A stretch of 10,865 bases of DNA from an uncultured Clostridia bacterium (GCA_946011705.1 CAMGCA010000038.1:1-10865); one strand, 5' to 3'. Positions 1 through 6,518 are shown, counted from the first letter of the stretch. The notes: generated by a model not told the origin, from the sequence alone. A program made the numbers and translations.

Positions 1-223
1 ACGTCAGTGTGTAATTTTCAAATGTTGCTGCGTTGCGCCGCCGTATCTGAGGTTTCGGTTTCAGGGTCCTGAGCGGGTGTGAAATGGCACACTTAGACAT
101 GCCAAGGGATGCGGCCACATCTGTGACGCACCTTTCCCCATCCATCAGCATGAGTAGGATACTGAGCCTTGTAGGGTCACCCAATATCCGAAACAGTTCG
201 CAAATCTGCGTTGCTTCCATCAT
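1..223 (-). CDS. ArsR/SmtB-family metal-responsive repressor, C-terminus cut by window edge
   Basis: Reverse-strand translation from the ATG at 223-221 runs without a stop for 74 codons to the window edge. It begins MMEATQICELFRILGDPTRL, a typical ArsR opening (helix 1, then the DPTRL motif at residues 16-20). A recognition-helix region follows (VAASLGMSKCAISHPLRTL, residues 36-54), then a wing-like RRRNAATFENYTL near the end of the visible part. ArsR proteins are dimeric DNA-binding repressors released by metals or metalloids. The start overlaps the stop of the upstream ATPase gene as ATGA, so translation is probably coupled and the repressor belongs to the efflux operon. Oddities: only one cysteine (ERCVTD, residue 33) sits where CadC/ArsR proteins often have a Cys pair, and the usual SHHLR reads SHPLR. 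The missing C-terminus could hold further ligands. Family assignment is secure; the inducer is not known. Confidence 0.85.
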   Translation of the reverse strand, partial: MMEATQICELFRILGDPTRLSILLMLMDGERCVTDVAASLGMSKCAISHPLRTLKPKPQIRRRNAATFENYTLT

Positions 224-2109
224 AGCTTTTTCACGAAAAGGGCGCGGACCGCATTCAGAATTGCCAGAACCATGACGCCAACATCTGCGAAAATAGCCAT
301 CCACATATTGGCCGCACCGAAAGCCACAAACACCAGCGCCAACAGCTTTACGGCAATGGCAAAAACGGTATTCTGGTGAACAATCCGCAGACATTTGCGG
401 GAGATTTTAATTGCCTTGGCAATCTTCATGGGGTCATCGTCCATCAGGACAACATCCGCCGCCTCGATGGCTGCGTCTGAACCCATAGCGCCCATGGCAA
501 TTCCGATATCCGCTCTGGAAAGAACCGGCGCATCGTTGATACCGTCACCGACAAAGGCCAGATTCAGCTTTGCGGGTTTTTCCTCCAGCAGCTCCTCCAC
601 CTGAGAAACCTTATCGCCGGGCAGTAGTTCCGCCCGGACGGCATCTACGCCCAAATCCTTCGCAACCTGCTCTGCAACAGCCTTTGCGTCACCGGTAAGC
701 ATGACGGTCTTCTTCACGCCTGCGGATTTCAGAGCAGCAATAGCATCCTTGGAGGTGGGTTTTACAAGATCAGAGATCACAATATGGCCTGCATATTCGC
801 CGCCGATTGCCATGTGGATAATTGTGCCTACTAAATCGCAGCCGGAATACTGGATATTCAGACGCTTCATCAGCTTGGCATTACCGGCAGCAACTTCAAC
901 GCCATCCACCTTGGCAATCACACCGTTGCCGCTGATCTCTTGAATGTCCGTAACCCGATTTCGGTCGATCTCCGCACCGTATGCCCGCTGAAGGCTCTTA
1001 CTGATGGGGTGAGAGGAAGAACTCTCCGCCAGCGCGGCGTACTCGATCAGTTCTGCGTCCGTATAGGATTTCCCTTCCTGATGAATAGCGCTGACCTCAA
1101 AAACGCCCTGGGTCAGGGTGCCGGTTTTGTCAAATACCACATAACCGGTCTTTGACAGGGCTTCCAGATAGTTGGAACCCTTGACCAGAACGCCCTGGGT
1201 GCTGGCACCGCCAATACCAGCGAAGAAGCTGAGGGGAATGCTGATCACCAGCGCGCAGGGGCAGCTCGCTACCAGGAAAGTCAGAGCACGATAGATCCAT
1301 TCACCCCAGTTAGGGTTGCTTCCCAGAGCAAACTGGCTGACCAGCGGAGGAATAATCGCCAGGGCCAACGCACTGTAGCAGACGGCGGGAGTGTAGACCT
1401 TTGCGAATTTGGAAATGAAATCCTCAGACTTGGACTTGCGGGAGCTGGCATTTTCTACCAAATCCAGAACCTTGGATACTGTGGATTCCCCAAACTCCTT
1501 AGTGGTCTGGATTTTCAACACACCGGTCATGTTGATGCAGCCGCTGATAATTTCGTCCCCGTTCTTCACATCGCGGGGCAGACTTTCACCGGTCAGGGCG
1601 CTGGTGTTCAGGCTGGAAATTCCCTCCACAACAATTCCGTCGATGGGAACCTTTTCACCGGGCTGAACCACAATGATGGTGCCCACGGCAACCTCGTCAG
1701 GATCAACCTGCTCCAGCTTGCCGTCCACCTCAATGTTGGCATAGTCCGGACGAATGTCCATCAGCTCGCTGATGTTCTTACGGCTCTTACCCACGGCGTA
1801 GCTCTGGAACAGTTCACCGATTTGGTAGAACAGCATGACGGCGATACCTTCCACATAGTCACCGCTTTGGACTAATCCCACGATCATTGCGCCGATTGTC
1901 GCAATCGCCATCAGGAAGTTTTCATCAAAGACCTGCTTGTGTTTTATACCTTTCCATGCTTTCAACAGAATATCATAGCCAATCACAAGATAAGGAATCA
2001 AGTATAGCAGGAAGCGAACGATGCCGTCCACAGGAACAAATTTGAAAGCGATCATCAGGACTGCTGAAATGATGATCCTGTACAGCATCTTCTTTTGTTT
2101 TTTGGTCAT
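220..2109 (-). CDS. P1B-type ATPase exporting Zn/Cd/Pb-like divalent metals (CadA/ZntA family)
   Basis: This 629-aa integral membrane pump would couple ATP hydrolysis to export of soft divalent metals. All P-type landmarks are present: TGES (173-176, actuator), the CPC metal-site motif in a transmembrane helix (283-285), the phosphorylated aspartate in DKTGTLT (327-333), the P1B-specific His-Pro (367-368), TGD (472-474) and GDGINDAP (521-528). Zn/Cd/Pb-type rather than Cu-type specificity is suggested by Glu99 in the second-helix YQIGE, Lys588 and Asp609 (ADVG) in the last helices, the pattern known from ZntA. The N-terminus starts almost directly with membrane helices, so the usual fused HMA domain is absent; a separate HMA protein is encoded just upstream. 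The start is supported by GGAGGG (complement of 2116-2121) six bases before the ATG. The 3' end overlaps the arsR-like gene by four bases. Confidence 0.96.
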   Translation of the reverse strand: MTKKQKKMLYRIIISAVLMIAFKFVPVDGIVRFLLYLIPYLVIGYDILLKAWKGIKHKQVFDENFLMAIATIGAMIVGLVQSGDYVEGIAVMLFYQIGELFQSYAVGKSRKNISELMDIRPDYANIEVDGKLEQVDPDEVAVGTIIVVQPGEKVPIDGIVVEGISSLNTSALTGESLPRDVKNGDEIISGCINMTGVLKIQTTKEFGESTVSKVLDLVENASSRKSKSEDFISKFAKVYTPAVCYSALALAIIPPLVSQFALGSNPNWGEWIYRALTFLVASCPCALVISIPLSFFAGIGGASTQGVLVKGSNYLEALSKTGYVVFDKTGTLTQGVFEVSAIHQEGKSYTDAELIEYAALAESSSSHPISKSLQRAYGAEIDRNRVTDIQEISGNGVIAKVDGVEVAAGNAKLMKRLNIQYSGCDLVGTIIHMAIGGEYAGHIVISDLVKPTSKDAIAALKSAGVKKTVMLTGDAKAVAEQVAKDLGVDAVRAELLPGDKVSQVEELLEEKPAKLNLAFVGDGINDAPVLSRADIGIAMGAMGSDAAIEAADVVLMDDDPMKIAKAIKISRKCLRIVHQNTVFAIAVKLLALVFVAFGAANMWMAIFADVGVMVLAILNAVRALFVKKL

Positions 2110-2115
2110 ATACAG

Positions 2116-2121
2116 CCCTCC
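2116..2121 (-). promoter_or_regulatory. Ribosome binding site of the P1B ATPase gene
   Basis: The reverse strand reads GGAGGG six bases before the ATG at 2109. It confirms the chosen start, which leaves the ATPase without any N-terminal metal-binding domain. Confidence 0.75.
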
Positions 2122-2161
2122 ATTTCACTTAGTATGAAATCTTTTGATAATAATTATGAAA

Positions 2162-2203
2162 CAGGGCATCCTGCCCACATCAGACTGAGAGCAGAACGCC
2201 CTG
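2162..2203 (-). other. Intercistronic hairpin between HMA protein and ATPase genes
   Basis: In the leftward transcript, 13-base arms (complements of 2191-2203 and 2162-2174) pair fully if two G-U wobbles are allowed, enclosing a 16-base loop. The bases that follow in the transcript are U-rich but interrupted (TTTCATAATTATTAT). This could be a leaky terminator, an RNA processing site or a 3' stabiliser giving more HMA protein than ATPase. The structure is seen in the sequence; its role is inferred. Confidence 0.5.
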
Positions 2204-2212
2204 ATGAACAGC

Positions 2213-2431
2213 TTACAGATAAATTACGCAGTCATCTTCGACCTTCTTGCAGTTTTTGTACACTTCCTGCATGACAGTGCCCGGCTCCTGGCCATCTTCA
2301 AACTCAACGATCATCTTCTGCGTCATAAAGTTGACGGTAGCGGTTTTGACACCGGCGGTCTTCTTGGCGGCATCTTCCATCAGGTTGGCACAGTTGGCGC
2401 AATCCACTTCGATTTTGTAGGTCTTTTTCAT
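2213..2431 (-). CDS. Free-standing heavy-metal-associated (HMA) domain protein, likely metallochaperone
   Basis: This 72-aa protein is a single ferredoxin-like HMA domain with the metal-binding loop at DCANCAN (Cys11 and Cys14), a variant of the usual GMTCxxC. The rest follows the family's beta-alpha-beta-beta-alpha-beta course. The Asp just before the first Cys is a feature known from HMA domains of Zn/Cd pumps rather than Cu pumps. It is the first gene of the leftward operon and precedes an ATPase lacking its own HMA domain, so it probably hands metal to that pump in the cytoplasm or takes the place of the missing domain. A strong site (AGGAG, complement of about 2442-2446) lies upstream of the ATG at 2431. 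There is no signal peptide. Confidence in the fold is high; the identity of the metal is inferred from the neighbouring pump. Confidence 0.92.
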   Translation of the reverse strand: MKKTYKIEVDCANCANLMEDAAKKTAGVKTATVNFMTQKMIVEFEDGQEPGTVMQEVYKNCKKVEDDCVIYL

Positions 2432-2454
2432 AATAATTTGCTCCTTTTTATTAT

Positions 2455-2476
2455 TGATTAAACGACTGCTTAATCA
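2455..2476. promoter_or_regulatory. Operator-like inverted repeat downstream of the efflux promoter
   Basis: TGATTAA (2455-2461) and TTAATCA (2470-2476) form a perfect 7-bp inverted repeat with an 8-base spacer. It lies at or just after the expected transcription start of the leftward operon. AT-rich imperfect palindromes of this kind are typical ArsR/SmtB/CadC sites. It shares its left half (GATTAAACG) and its right half (AATCATT) with the repeat at 2497-2518. Confidence 0.6.
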
Positions 2477-2484
2477 TTGATATT

Positions 2485-2513
2485 AGTATAACGGACGATT
2501 AAACGCTTGTCAA
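2485..2513 (-). promoter_or_regulatory. Sigma-A-type promoter of the HMA/ATPase/ArsR operon
   Basis: On the reverse strand TTGACA (complement of 2508-2513) is followed after exactly 17 bases by TATACT (complement of 2485-2490). This is a near-consensus promoter placing the transcription start around 2478, about 47 bases before the HMA start codon. A strong promoter overlapped by operator-like repeats fits a repressed, metal-induced operon. Confidence 0.75.
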
Positions 2514-2518
2514 TCATT
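2497..2518. promoter_or_regulatory. Second operator-like repeat overlapping the -35 box
   Basis: GATTAAACG at 2497-2505 and AATCATT at 2512-2518 repeat the two halves of the site at 2455-2476, in the same orientation and one base shorter in total. It covers the -35 element and part of the spacer of the leftward promoter. A regulator bound here would block RNA polymerase. Whether the ArsR-AraC fusion or the downstream ArsR protein binds is unknown. Confidence 0.55.
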
Positions 2519-2601
2519 TTGGATAAAACCTTGCCTTTTGGGCTATTAGAATGCCTAAATGGAGTATTTTGAAAATTGTGTTTGTATTTTCCTTGACTTA
2601 A

Positions 2602-2610
2602 TGGTATAAT
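2602..2610 (+). promoter_or_regulatory. Extended -10 promoter of the ArsR-AraC regulator gene
   Basis: TGGTATAAT is a perfect TATAAT (2605-2610) with the TG extension one base upstream. A poor -35 (TTGTAT, 2582-2587) stands at 17-base spacing. Transcription would start near 2617, some 22 bases before the ATG at 2639. The gene is therefore transcribed divergently from the efflux operon, with promoters roughly 90 bp apart. Confidence 0.6.
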
Positions 2611-2638
2611 TTCACAAAAAGAAAGGGGGCTTTTTCAT

Positions 2639-3352
2639 ATGGGGAACAAGATATTGCCGCACGATCATGGACATCTTCCCAAAGGTGTGCAGATCAGCAT
2701 GCCAAAGGGGGAGACCTTCGAGATCGTTTCCGATATTTTCAAGATGATGAGCGACAGTACACGGATTCAGGTTTTCTGGCTGCTATGCCATTGTGAAGAG
2801 TGTGTTGTCAATATTTCCGCCCTGCTGGATATGAGCAGTCCGGCAGTATCCCATCATTTGAAGCTTCTGAAGACGTCCGGTCTGATTGTCAGCCGCAGAG
2901 AAGGTAAAGAGGTGTACTACACTGCCGCCAAAACCCAGCGTACCCAAGTTCTTCATGAGATGATTGAGAGAATCGTGGAAGTGGCCTGTCCTGCTGAAGA
3001 ATCTTTTGAGGATAGCGGTAATTACAATTCCAATGTTCAGGCAGTCAATGAAATCCATGATTTTCTCATCTCAAATATGAAAACCCGCTATTCGATTGAG
3101 GAACTGTCGGTAAAATTCCATATCAACCAGACTACGCTCAAGACCACCTTTAAGACTGTGTTTGGCAAGCCCATTGCGGCATACATGAAAGATTATCGAA
3201 TTAAGCAGGCAAAGGCCCTGCTTTCCCACAGTGACAAAACAGTCGCCGAAGTTGCCTGCGAAGTCGGGTATGAAAACCAAAGCAAGTTTACGCAGGCTTT
3301 CAAAGACGTAACCGGTAGGCTTCCGAAAGACTATCGGAAAGGAAATTCATAG
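2639..3352 (+). CDS. Fusion regulator: ArsR winged helix plus AraC double helix-turn-helix
   Basis: This 237-aa regulator joins two DNA-binding families. Residues about 24-100 are an ArsR domain (DSTRIQVFWLL, recognition helix MSSPAVSHHLKLLKTSGLI at 65-83, wing RREGKEVYYTA). Residues about 133-235 are an AraC-type C-terminal domain with two helix-turn-helices (YSIEELSVKF at 151-160; TVAEVACEVGYENQSKFTQAF at 201-221) and the typical ending of FKDVTGRLPKDYRK. Possible metal ligands are Cys50, Cys52 and Cys55 at the position of the CadC-type cysteine motif, Cys117 in the linker, and a His-rich N-terminus (HDHGH, 8-12). ArsR proteins normally have about 100-120 residues. The gene faces away from the HMA/ATPase operon and probably controls it. 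GAAAGGGGG (2621-2629) supports the start. Both domains are clear; whether it represses, activates or both is inferred. Confidence 0.92.
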   Translation: MGNKILPHDHGHLPKGVQISMPKGETFEIVSDIFKMMSDSTRIQVFWLLCHCEECVVNISALLDMSSPAVSHHLKLLKTSGLIVSRREGKEVYYTAAKTQRTQVLHEMIERIVEVACPAEESFEDSGNYNSNVQAVNEIHDFLISNMKTRYSIEELSVKFHINQTTLKTTFKTVFGKPIAAYMKDYRIKQAKALLSHSDKTVAEVACEVGYENQSKFTQAFKDVTGRLPKDYRKGNS

Positions 3353-3375
3353 GGTTTATAATCCCAACAATACAG

Positions 3376-3409
3376 CCGCCCAGCATCCGACAAAACGGAT
3401 GCTGGGCGG
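3376..3409. terminator. Strong hairpin between convergent genes
   Basis: A perfect 14-bp GC-rich stem (3376-3389 with 3396-3409) encloses the loop ACAAAA. It lies 23 bases after the regulator stop and 17 bases from the end of the convergent VWA gene, so it could end transcription in both directions. Neither side has a proper run of T, so it is not a classic rho-independent terminator. Confidence 0.6.
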
Positions 3410-3426
3410 GTCAATATTCTGTTCCT

Positions 3427-5172
3427 TCAATCTGTAAGCTCCTGAATCTCTTGCCGGATCAGCGCTCCTGCCGCTGTGGCCAACTGGTCAATGCCCTGAA
3501 TCCGGACCATGCTTTTTTCGTAGATGGCCGCCGCATCCGGTGCGCTGTAGTTGTTGCCCATGAACACCGCCGCTACCCGGATTCCTCGGCGTTGCAATGC
3601 CCGGACCTCCTGGGTGGTGTCCTTCACAGCGGCCTGCTCCGCATACTCTCTGCCGAAGGGATTTCCCTCTCCCGGTGGAATGCGGTGGCTGTCGTTGGGA
3701 CTGGCATCGGTCAGAAGCAGAAGCAGATGTCGTCCTTCCGGGGCGCTTTTGATCAGGTCTCCCGCAGCTCGGAGGGCCAAACCGTCCCGGTTCCATCCGG
3801 CGGCAAAGTAGTTGAATATTTTCTGATTCTCGTTCTTGTCCGCAAAGCCTTTCAGCACCCGCAGCACCGTATAGCCCCGGAGACTGCAGAAGCTGGTCAC
3901 CCGTACCGGGACGCCGCACCGGCCCAGACTCTCCGCCAGGATATAGCCTTGGGCGGCAATGGCCTCCTGACAGTGCATGCGGGAAGCGGAGCCGTCCAGC
4001 AGGAGGTCTACAGAGAATCCCGGCTTGCAGGTAGCGACATCCCGGAGAAACACATTTCCGTCCTCCAGCACCGCTGCTCGCCACACACGGGGGCTGTCCA
4101 GGCGACCGCTGCGGGAGCGTTCCGTCTCAGTCTGGCTGTGTACCTGGATGCAGCTTCGGATTTGCTCCGAAAGCCGCAAAATGGTATTTTGATAGAGACC
4201 GCTGTCTTTGGCATAGGCATCCCGGTTTCGCTTGCATTGCAGAGCCGCTTCCTGAGCCATGCGGCGGGCCTCGCTGCTGCGGGCGTGTTCCGGGTCCGGG
4301 ATTCCAGATGTAAACCACAAATGGCAGCCCAGGTGGTTCGCGGTACAAAGCGCCTGCTCTGCCGCTGCCAGCTGCTCCGGCGTGTAAAAGGATCGGCCAA
4401 AACAGGTTTCGATATATAGCCGGTCAGTCTCCGCATTCTCATTCAGGCGAAGCTTTCCCCGGCGAAGGTCCAGCTTCGCTTTGTCGCCGCCAGAGCCTTC
4501 GGCCTGTCCCAGTGTCAGCACATCGGTATGGACGATCTGAGTGGGAAGGAATTTTGTCATTGCCAGAGCCCATTTTCCGTCAAAATGCAGCCGTAGTGGC
4601 GCTTTGGACCGGGCGGTTCCATCGAACAGTCCCGCCTGGGCAAAGGTGCGCAGAATGGCGGCAGCAAGTTCTTCCGCATCCAGTTCCCCGCTACATAGCA
4701 GCGCATCGGACAGCTTGCGTTCATAAGACGTCATCACCGGAGCGCGCTTTCCCAGAACGCTTTTCCACCGGGCAGACTGCATGGTGTAAACCAACTGATT
4801 TTTTGCCCACCACTCCTGCCGGGACAGCTTGTATTCCTGACCAAAAAAGTCTGCCGCGTGGGCTTTCCTGGCTTCCTCCAGAACAGGGCGGTGGGGAAGC
4901 TCCCGCTGAAAGGCGGCGTTTTCCAACGCCAGCCAGGCCAGATCGTCCAGCATGGCCTGCCGCCGGTCCAATTCCCAGGCGGCGAAGAGCTTTCGGGGCA
5001 TTTCAGCGCCGTACCATTTGCGGACACAGCCTACGATGCAGTTCATGTAACTATCTGGTACGCCGTCGCTGCCCATGGCCAGAAACAGGGGGTCGAAGCC
5101 ATATTCCCCTGCGGCGGTCCAGATCTGATTCAGCGCCCGCCGCTGCTGGGCGGTATAATGCTGCGTCAGCAT
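3427..5172 (-). CDS. VWA-domain protein of the CobT/NorD/CoxE type, partner of a MoxR ATPase
   Basis: The C-terminal third of this 581-aa protein is a von Willebrand factor A domain: beta strand VDLLLDGSAS with the metal-site DxSxS (Asp393, Ser395, Ser397), NRDGLALR (461-468) resembling the NxDG element of CobT and NorD, and LLLLLTDASPND (483-494). Residues 1-380 are mostly helical and match no domain I can name; there is no signal peptide or membrane segment. Proteins of this type work with MoxR/CobS/NorQ AAA+ ATPases as a remodelling pair that inserts metals or matures metalloenzymes. The gene lies three bases after the MoxR-type gene on the same strand; GAGG inside that gene's end serves as the ribosome site. 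Divergent MOSC and XdhC genes suggest a role in molybdenum-enzyme maturation. Pairing and domain are secure; the client is inferred. Confidence 0.88.
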   Translation of the reverse strand: MLTQHYTAQQRRALNQIWTAAGEYGFDPLFLAMGSDGVPDSYMNCIVGCVRKWYGAEMPRKLFAAWELDRRQAMLDDLAWLALENAAFQRELPHRPVLEEARKAHAADFFGQEYKLSRQEWWAKNQLVYTMQSARWKSVLGKRAPVMTSYERKLSDALLCSGELDAEELAAAILRTFAQAGLFDGTARSKAPLRLHFDGKWALAMTKFLPTQIVHTDVLTLGQAEGSGGDKAKLDLRRGKLRLNENAETDRLYIETCFGRSFYTPEQLAAAEQALCTANHLGCHLWFTSGIPDPEHARSSEARRMAQEAALQCKRNRDAYAKDSGLYQNTILRLSEQIRSCIQVHSQTETERSRSGRLDSPRVWRAAVLEDGNVFLRDVATCKPGFSVDLLLDGSASRMHCQEAIAAQGYILAESLGRCGVPVRVTSFCSLRGYTVLRVLKGFADKNENQKIFNYFAAGWNRDGLALRAAGDLIKSAPEGRHLLLLLTDASPNDSHRIPPGEGNPFGREYAEQAAVKDTTQEVRALQRRGIRVAAVFMGNNYSAPDAAAIYEKSMVRIQGIDQLATAAGALIRQEIQELTD

Positions 5173-5175
5173 TGT

Positions 5176-6090
5176 TCAGTCCTCAAACAGTTCGCGCCGG
5201 GTGAGCCTGGGAGAGATACGCATGGCAGCAACATCCCGGATCAGGCTCTGCTCATAGCTGTCGAAAGCCTTGTTGGTAATACCCATGTCCAAGGCTGCCC
5301 CTGCGGGAACCCCAGAGCGGATCAGGTCCAGAGCATCCAGCAAACCCCGCAGATCCAGAGCTTTCGTGGAAATTTCCGCGCTGTCGCACTTCTTTTGCAG
5401 TTCAAAGAAAAGCTGGGCGAACTGGCTGCGGTACTTCTTTTTCAGGCTGGGGAAATGGGTGGACAGCAGCTTTTCCAGATTCTCCTGACTGATGGTGGGC
5501 ATCTGGATGACCACAAACCGGGAGGTCAGGGCCTCGTTCAGCTCCCGGGTCCCGGCGTAGCCGTAGTTCATGGTGGCGATGAACCGGGTAGGCGCTTCCA
5601 TGGGGATGCGGTTATAACCCGGCACATCGATGACCCGGCGGAAATCCAGCGCCGAGTGCAGTACCGCCAGCGCCTCGTTTTTTGCCATGTTGATCTCATC
5701 CAGAATGCCAAAGCCGCCGAATCTTGCGCACTGGTAGATGGGGCCGGGGCGGAAGCGCACCTGCCCATCTTCAAAGGTGTCCATTCCGATCAGTCCTGCG
5801 GCGTCCACATTCACATGAAAGGAAACGTTCCAGGCAGGGCGGCCAAACACCATTGCCAGGTTTTCTGCCAGGACATTTTTGCCGGTAGCCTTTCCGCCAG
5901 TAAGCAGCAGGTTCTTACCACACAGCAGGGCGGCAGCGGCATACTCCCAGATGTCTTTCCCGTAATAGTGGAAACGGGGTGCTGGGATTCTCTGGCGCAG
6001 CTCCTCCGTCAGAGGATTGGCCTCTCGAAAGGCTCTGAGTTCCCTCAGTAGCTCAGGGTCGATGTTTTCCTCTTCCAAAAAATCAAACAT
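5176..6090 (-). CDS. MoxR-family AAA+ ATPase (CoxD/NorQ/CobS-like)
   Basis: This 304-aa cytoplasmic ATPase has the MoxR layout: Walker A GGKATGKN (65-72), the region FHVNVDAAGLIG (91-102), Walker B ILDE (129-132), sensor 1 TMN (173-175), an arginine-finger-like LTSRF (188-192) and a sensor-2 region ALDLRGLLD (244-252). MoxR proteins form hexamers that, with a VWA partner, remodel or load metals into client enzymes; CoxD, NorQ and CobS are studied examples. It is the first gene of a two-gene unit with the VWA protein directly downstream. AAGGGAG seven or eight bases upstream supports the ATG at 6090. Oddity: the last Walker A residue is Asn where Ser or Thr normally contacts magnesium. Family assignment is firm; the client protein is not identified. 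Confidence 0.92.
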   Translation of the reverse strand: MFDFLEEENIDPELLRELRAFREANPLTEELRQRIPAPRFHYYGKDIWEYAAAALLCGKNLLLTGGKATGKNVLAENLAMVFGRPAWNVSFHVNVDAAGLIGMDTFEDGQVRFRPGPIYQCARFGGFGILDEINMAKNEALAVLHSALDFRRVIDVPGYNRIPMEAPTRFIATMNYGYAGTRELNEALTSRFVVIQMPTISQENLEKLLSTHFPSLKKKYRSQFAQLFFELQKKCDSAEISTKALDLRGLLDALDLIRSGVPAGAALDMGITNKAFDSYEQSLIRDVAAMRISPRLTRRELFED

Positions 6091-6151
6091 CCGATCACTC
6101 CCTTAAATCTGCAACTTTTGAATTTCAAAACACAGGAATGCTTGTTGACGG

Positions 6152-6181
6152 ATAAAACACTGTACACAAAGGAAGCGTCAA
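6152..6181 (-). promoter_or_regulatory. Possible promoter of the MoxR/VWA unit
   Basis: On the reverse strand TTGACG (complement of 6176-6181) is followed after 18 bases by TTTTAT (complement of 6152-6157). The -35 is good and the -10 mediocre. It would give a leader of about 55 bases before the MoxR start. Confidence 0.35.
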
Positions 6182-6337
6182 TCCGGTGCAGTCTCGTGTT
6201 TTTATCAGCATAGTTCCCAAATATGTAAATTTTGTGTAAATTCTCAGCTCTGATAAATTGGTTTATATAGAGAAAACATATTTCATAAAGCTAAGAACAA
6301 AAGAAGTATGATGGTAGGGATTTATTTCCCGGAGCTA

Positions 6338-6366
6338 TTGACATAACCTTTCTTTGCAACTATAAT
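6338..6366 (+). promoter_or_regulatory. Perfect-consensus sigma-A promoter of the MOSC/XdhC operon
   Basis: TTGACA (6338-6343), a 17-base spacer and TATAAT (6361-6366) match the vegetative consensus in every position. Transcription would start near 6373, leaving an untranslated leader of about 158 bases before the MOSC start. So strong a promoter for accessory genes suggests that expression is held down afterwards, perhaps in the structured leader. Confidence 0.8.
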
Positions 6367-6401
6367 CGTTATTGACTAGCCGATAGAATAAGCAAAAGTA
6401 T

Positions 6402-6416
6402 TCTGGCACTGCCAGA
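6402..6416. promoter_or_regulatory. Near-perfect palindrome in the leader, possible operator
   Basis: TCTGGCA and TGCCAGA are perfect 7-bp arms around a single central C. The spacing suits a dimeric DNA-binding protein better than an RNA hairpin, although a 5-bp RNA stem with a 5-base loop is possible. It lies about 30 bases after the predicted transcription start. Confidence 0.45.
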
Positions 6417-6427
6417 CACCGCTCTCC

Positions 6428-6487
6428 AACCCGCTATTTGCGGGTTAGACTGGACTTCAGGGGCTGCTGCACAATGCAGCAGCCCCT
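6428..6487 (+). other. Two consecutive hairpins in the MOSC/XdhC leader
   Basis: The first hairpin pairs AACCCGC (6428-6434) with GCGGGTT (6440-6446) around TATTT, and may be extended by TCC (6425-6427) with GGA (6452-6454) across a bulge. The second pairs 6459-6471 with 6475-6487, a perfect 13-bp stem (AGGGGCTGCTGCA) with loop CAA. No T-run follows, so the second is not a normal terminator. It ends 31 bases before the AGGAGG site. A riboswitch, protein-binding leader or mRNA stabiliser are all possible; I do not recognise a known RNA family. Confidence 0.5.
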
Positions 6488-6518
6488 ACTTGTATATCGT
6501 GAGAATGATTAATAGAAT

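Noticed and set aside
2593..2610. TTGACT with TATAAT as a classical promoter for the fusion regulator
   Set aside because: The two elements are only six bases apart, far too close. The extended -10 alone, with a weak TTGTAT at 17 bases, is the better reading.
3451..4419. 322-codon open frame on the + strand opposite the VWA gene
   Set aside because: It is the reverse complement of a gene with clear VWA motifs. Its translation has no recognisable domain or ribosome site, and long antisense frames are expected in this GC-rich segment.
4858..6051. 397-codon open frame on the + strand across the MoxR/VWA junction
   Set aside because: It lies antisense to two well-supported genes with Walker, sensor and VWA motifs. 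Its composition (many Gly, Gln, Val, Pro) and lack of any family signature mark it as a shadow.
6308..6346. Tiny open frame starting ATGATGGTAGGG upstream of the consensus promoter
   Set aside because: It has only about 12 codons, no good ribosome site, and lies before the predicted transcription start, so it would not be in the MOSC transcript.
6459..6487. GC-rich hairpin as a rho-independent terminator before the MOSC gene
   Set aside because: Neither strand has a T-run after the stem, so it is listed as a leader hairpin and not as a terminator.
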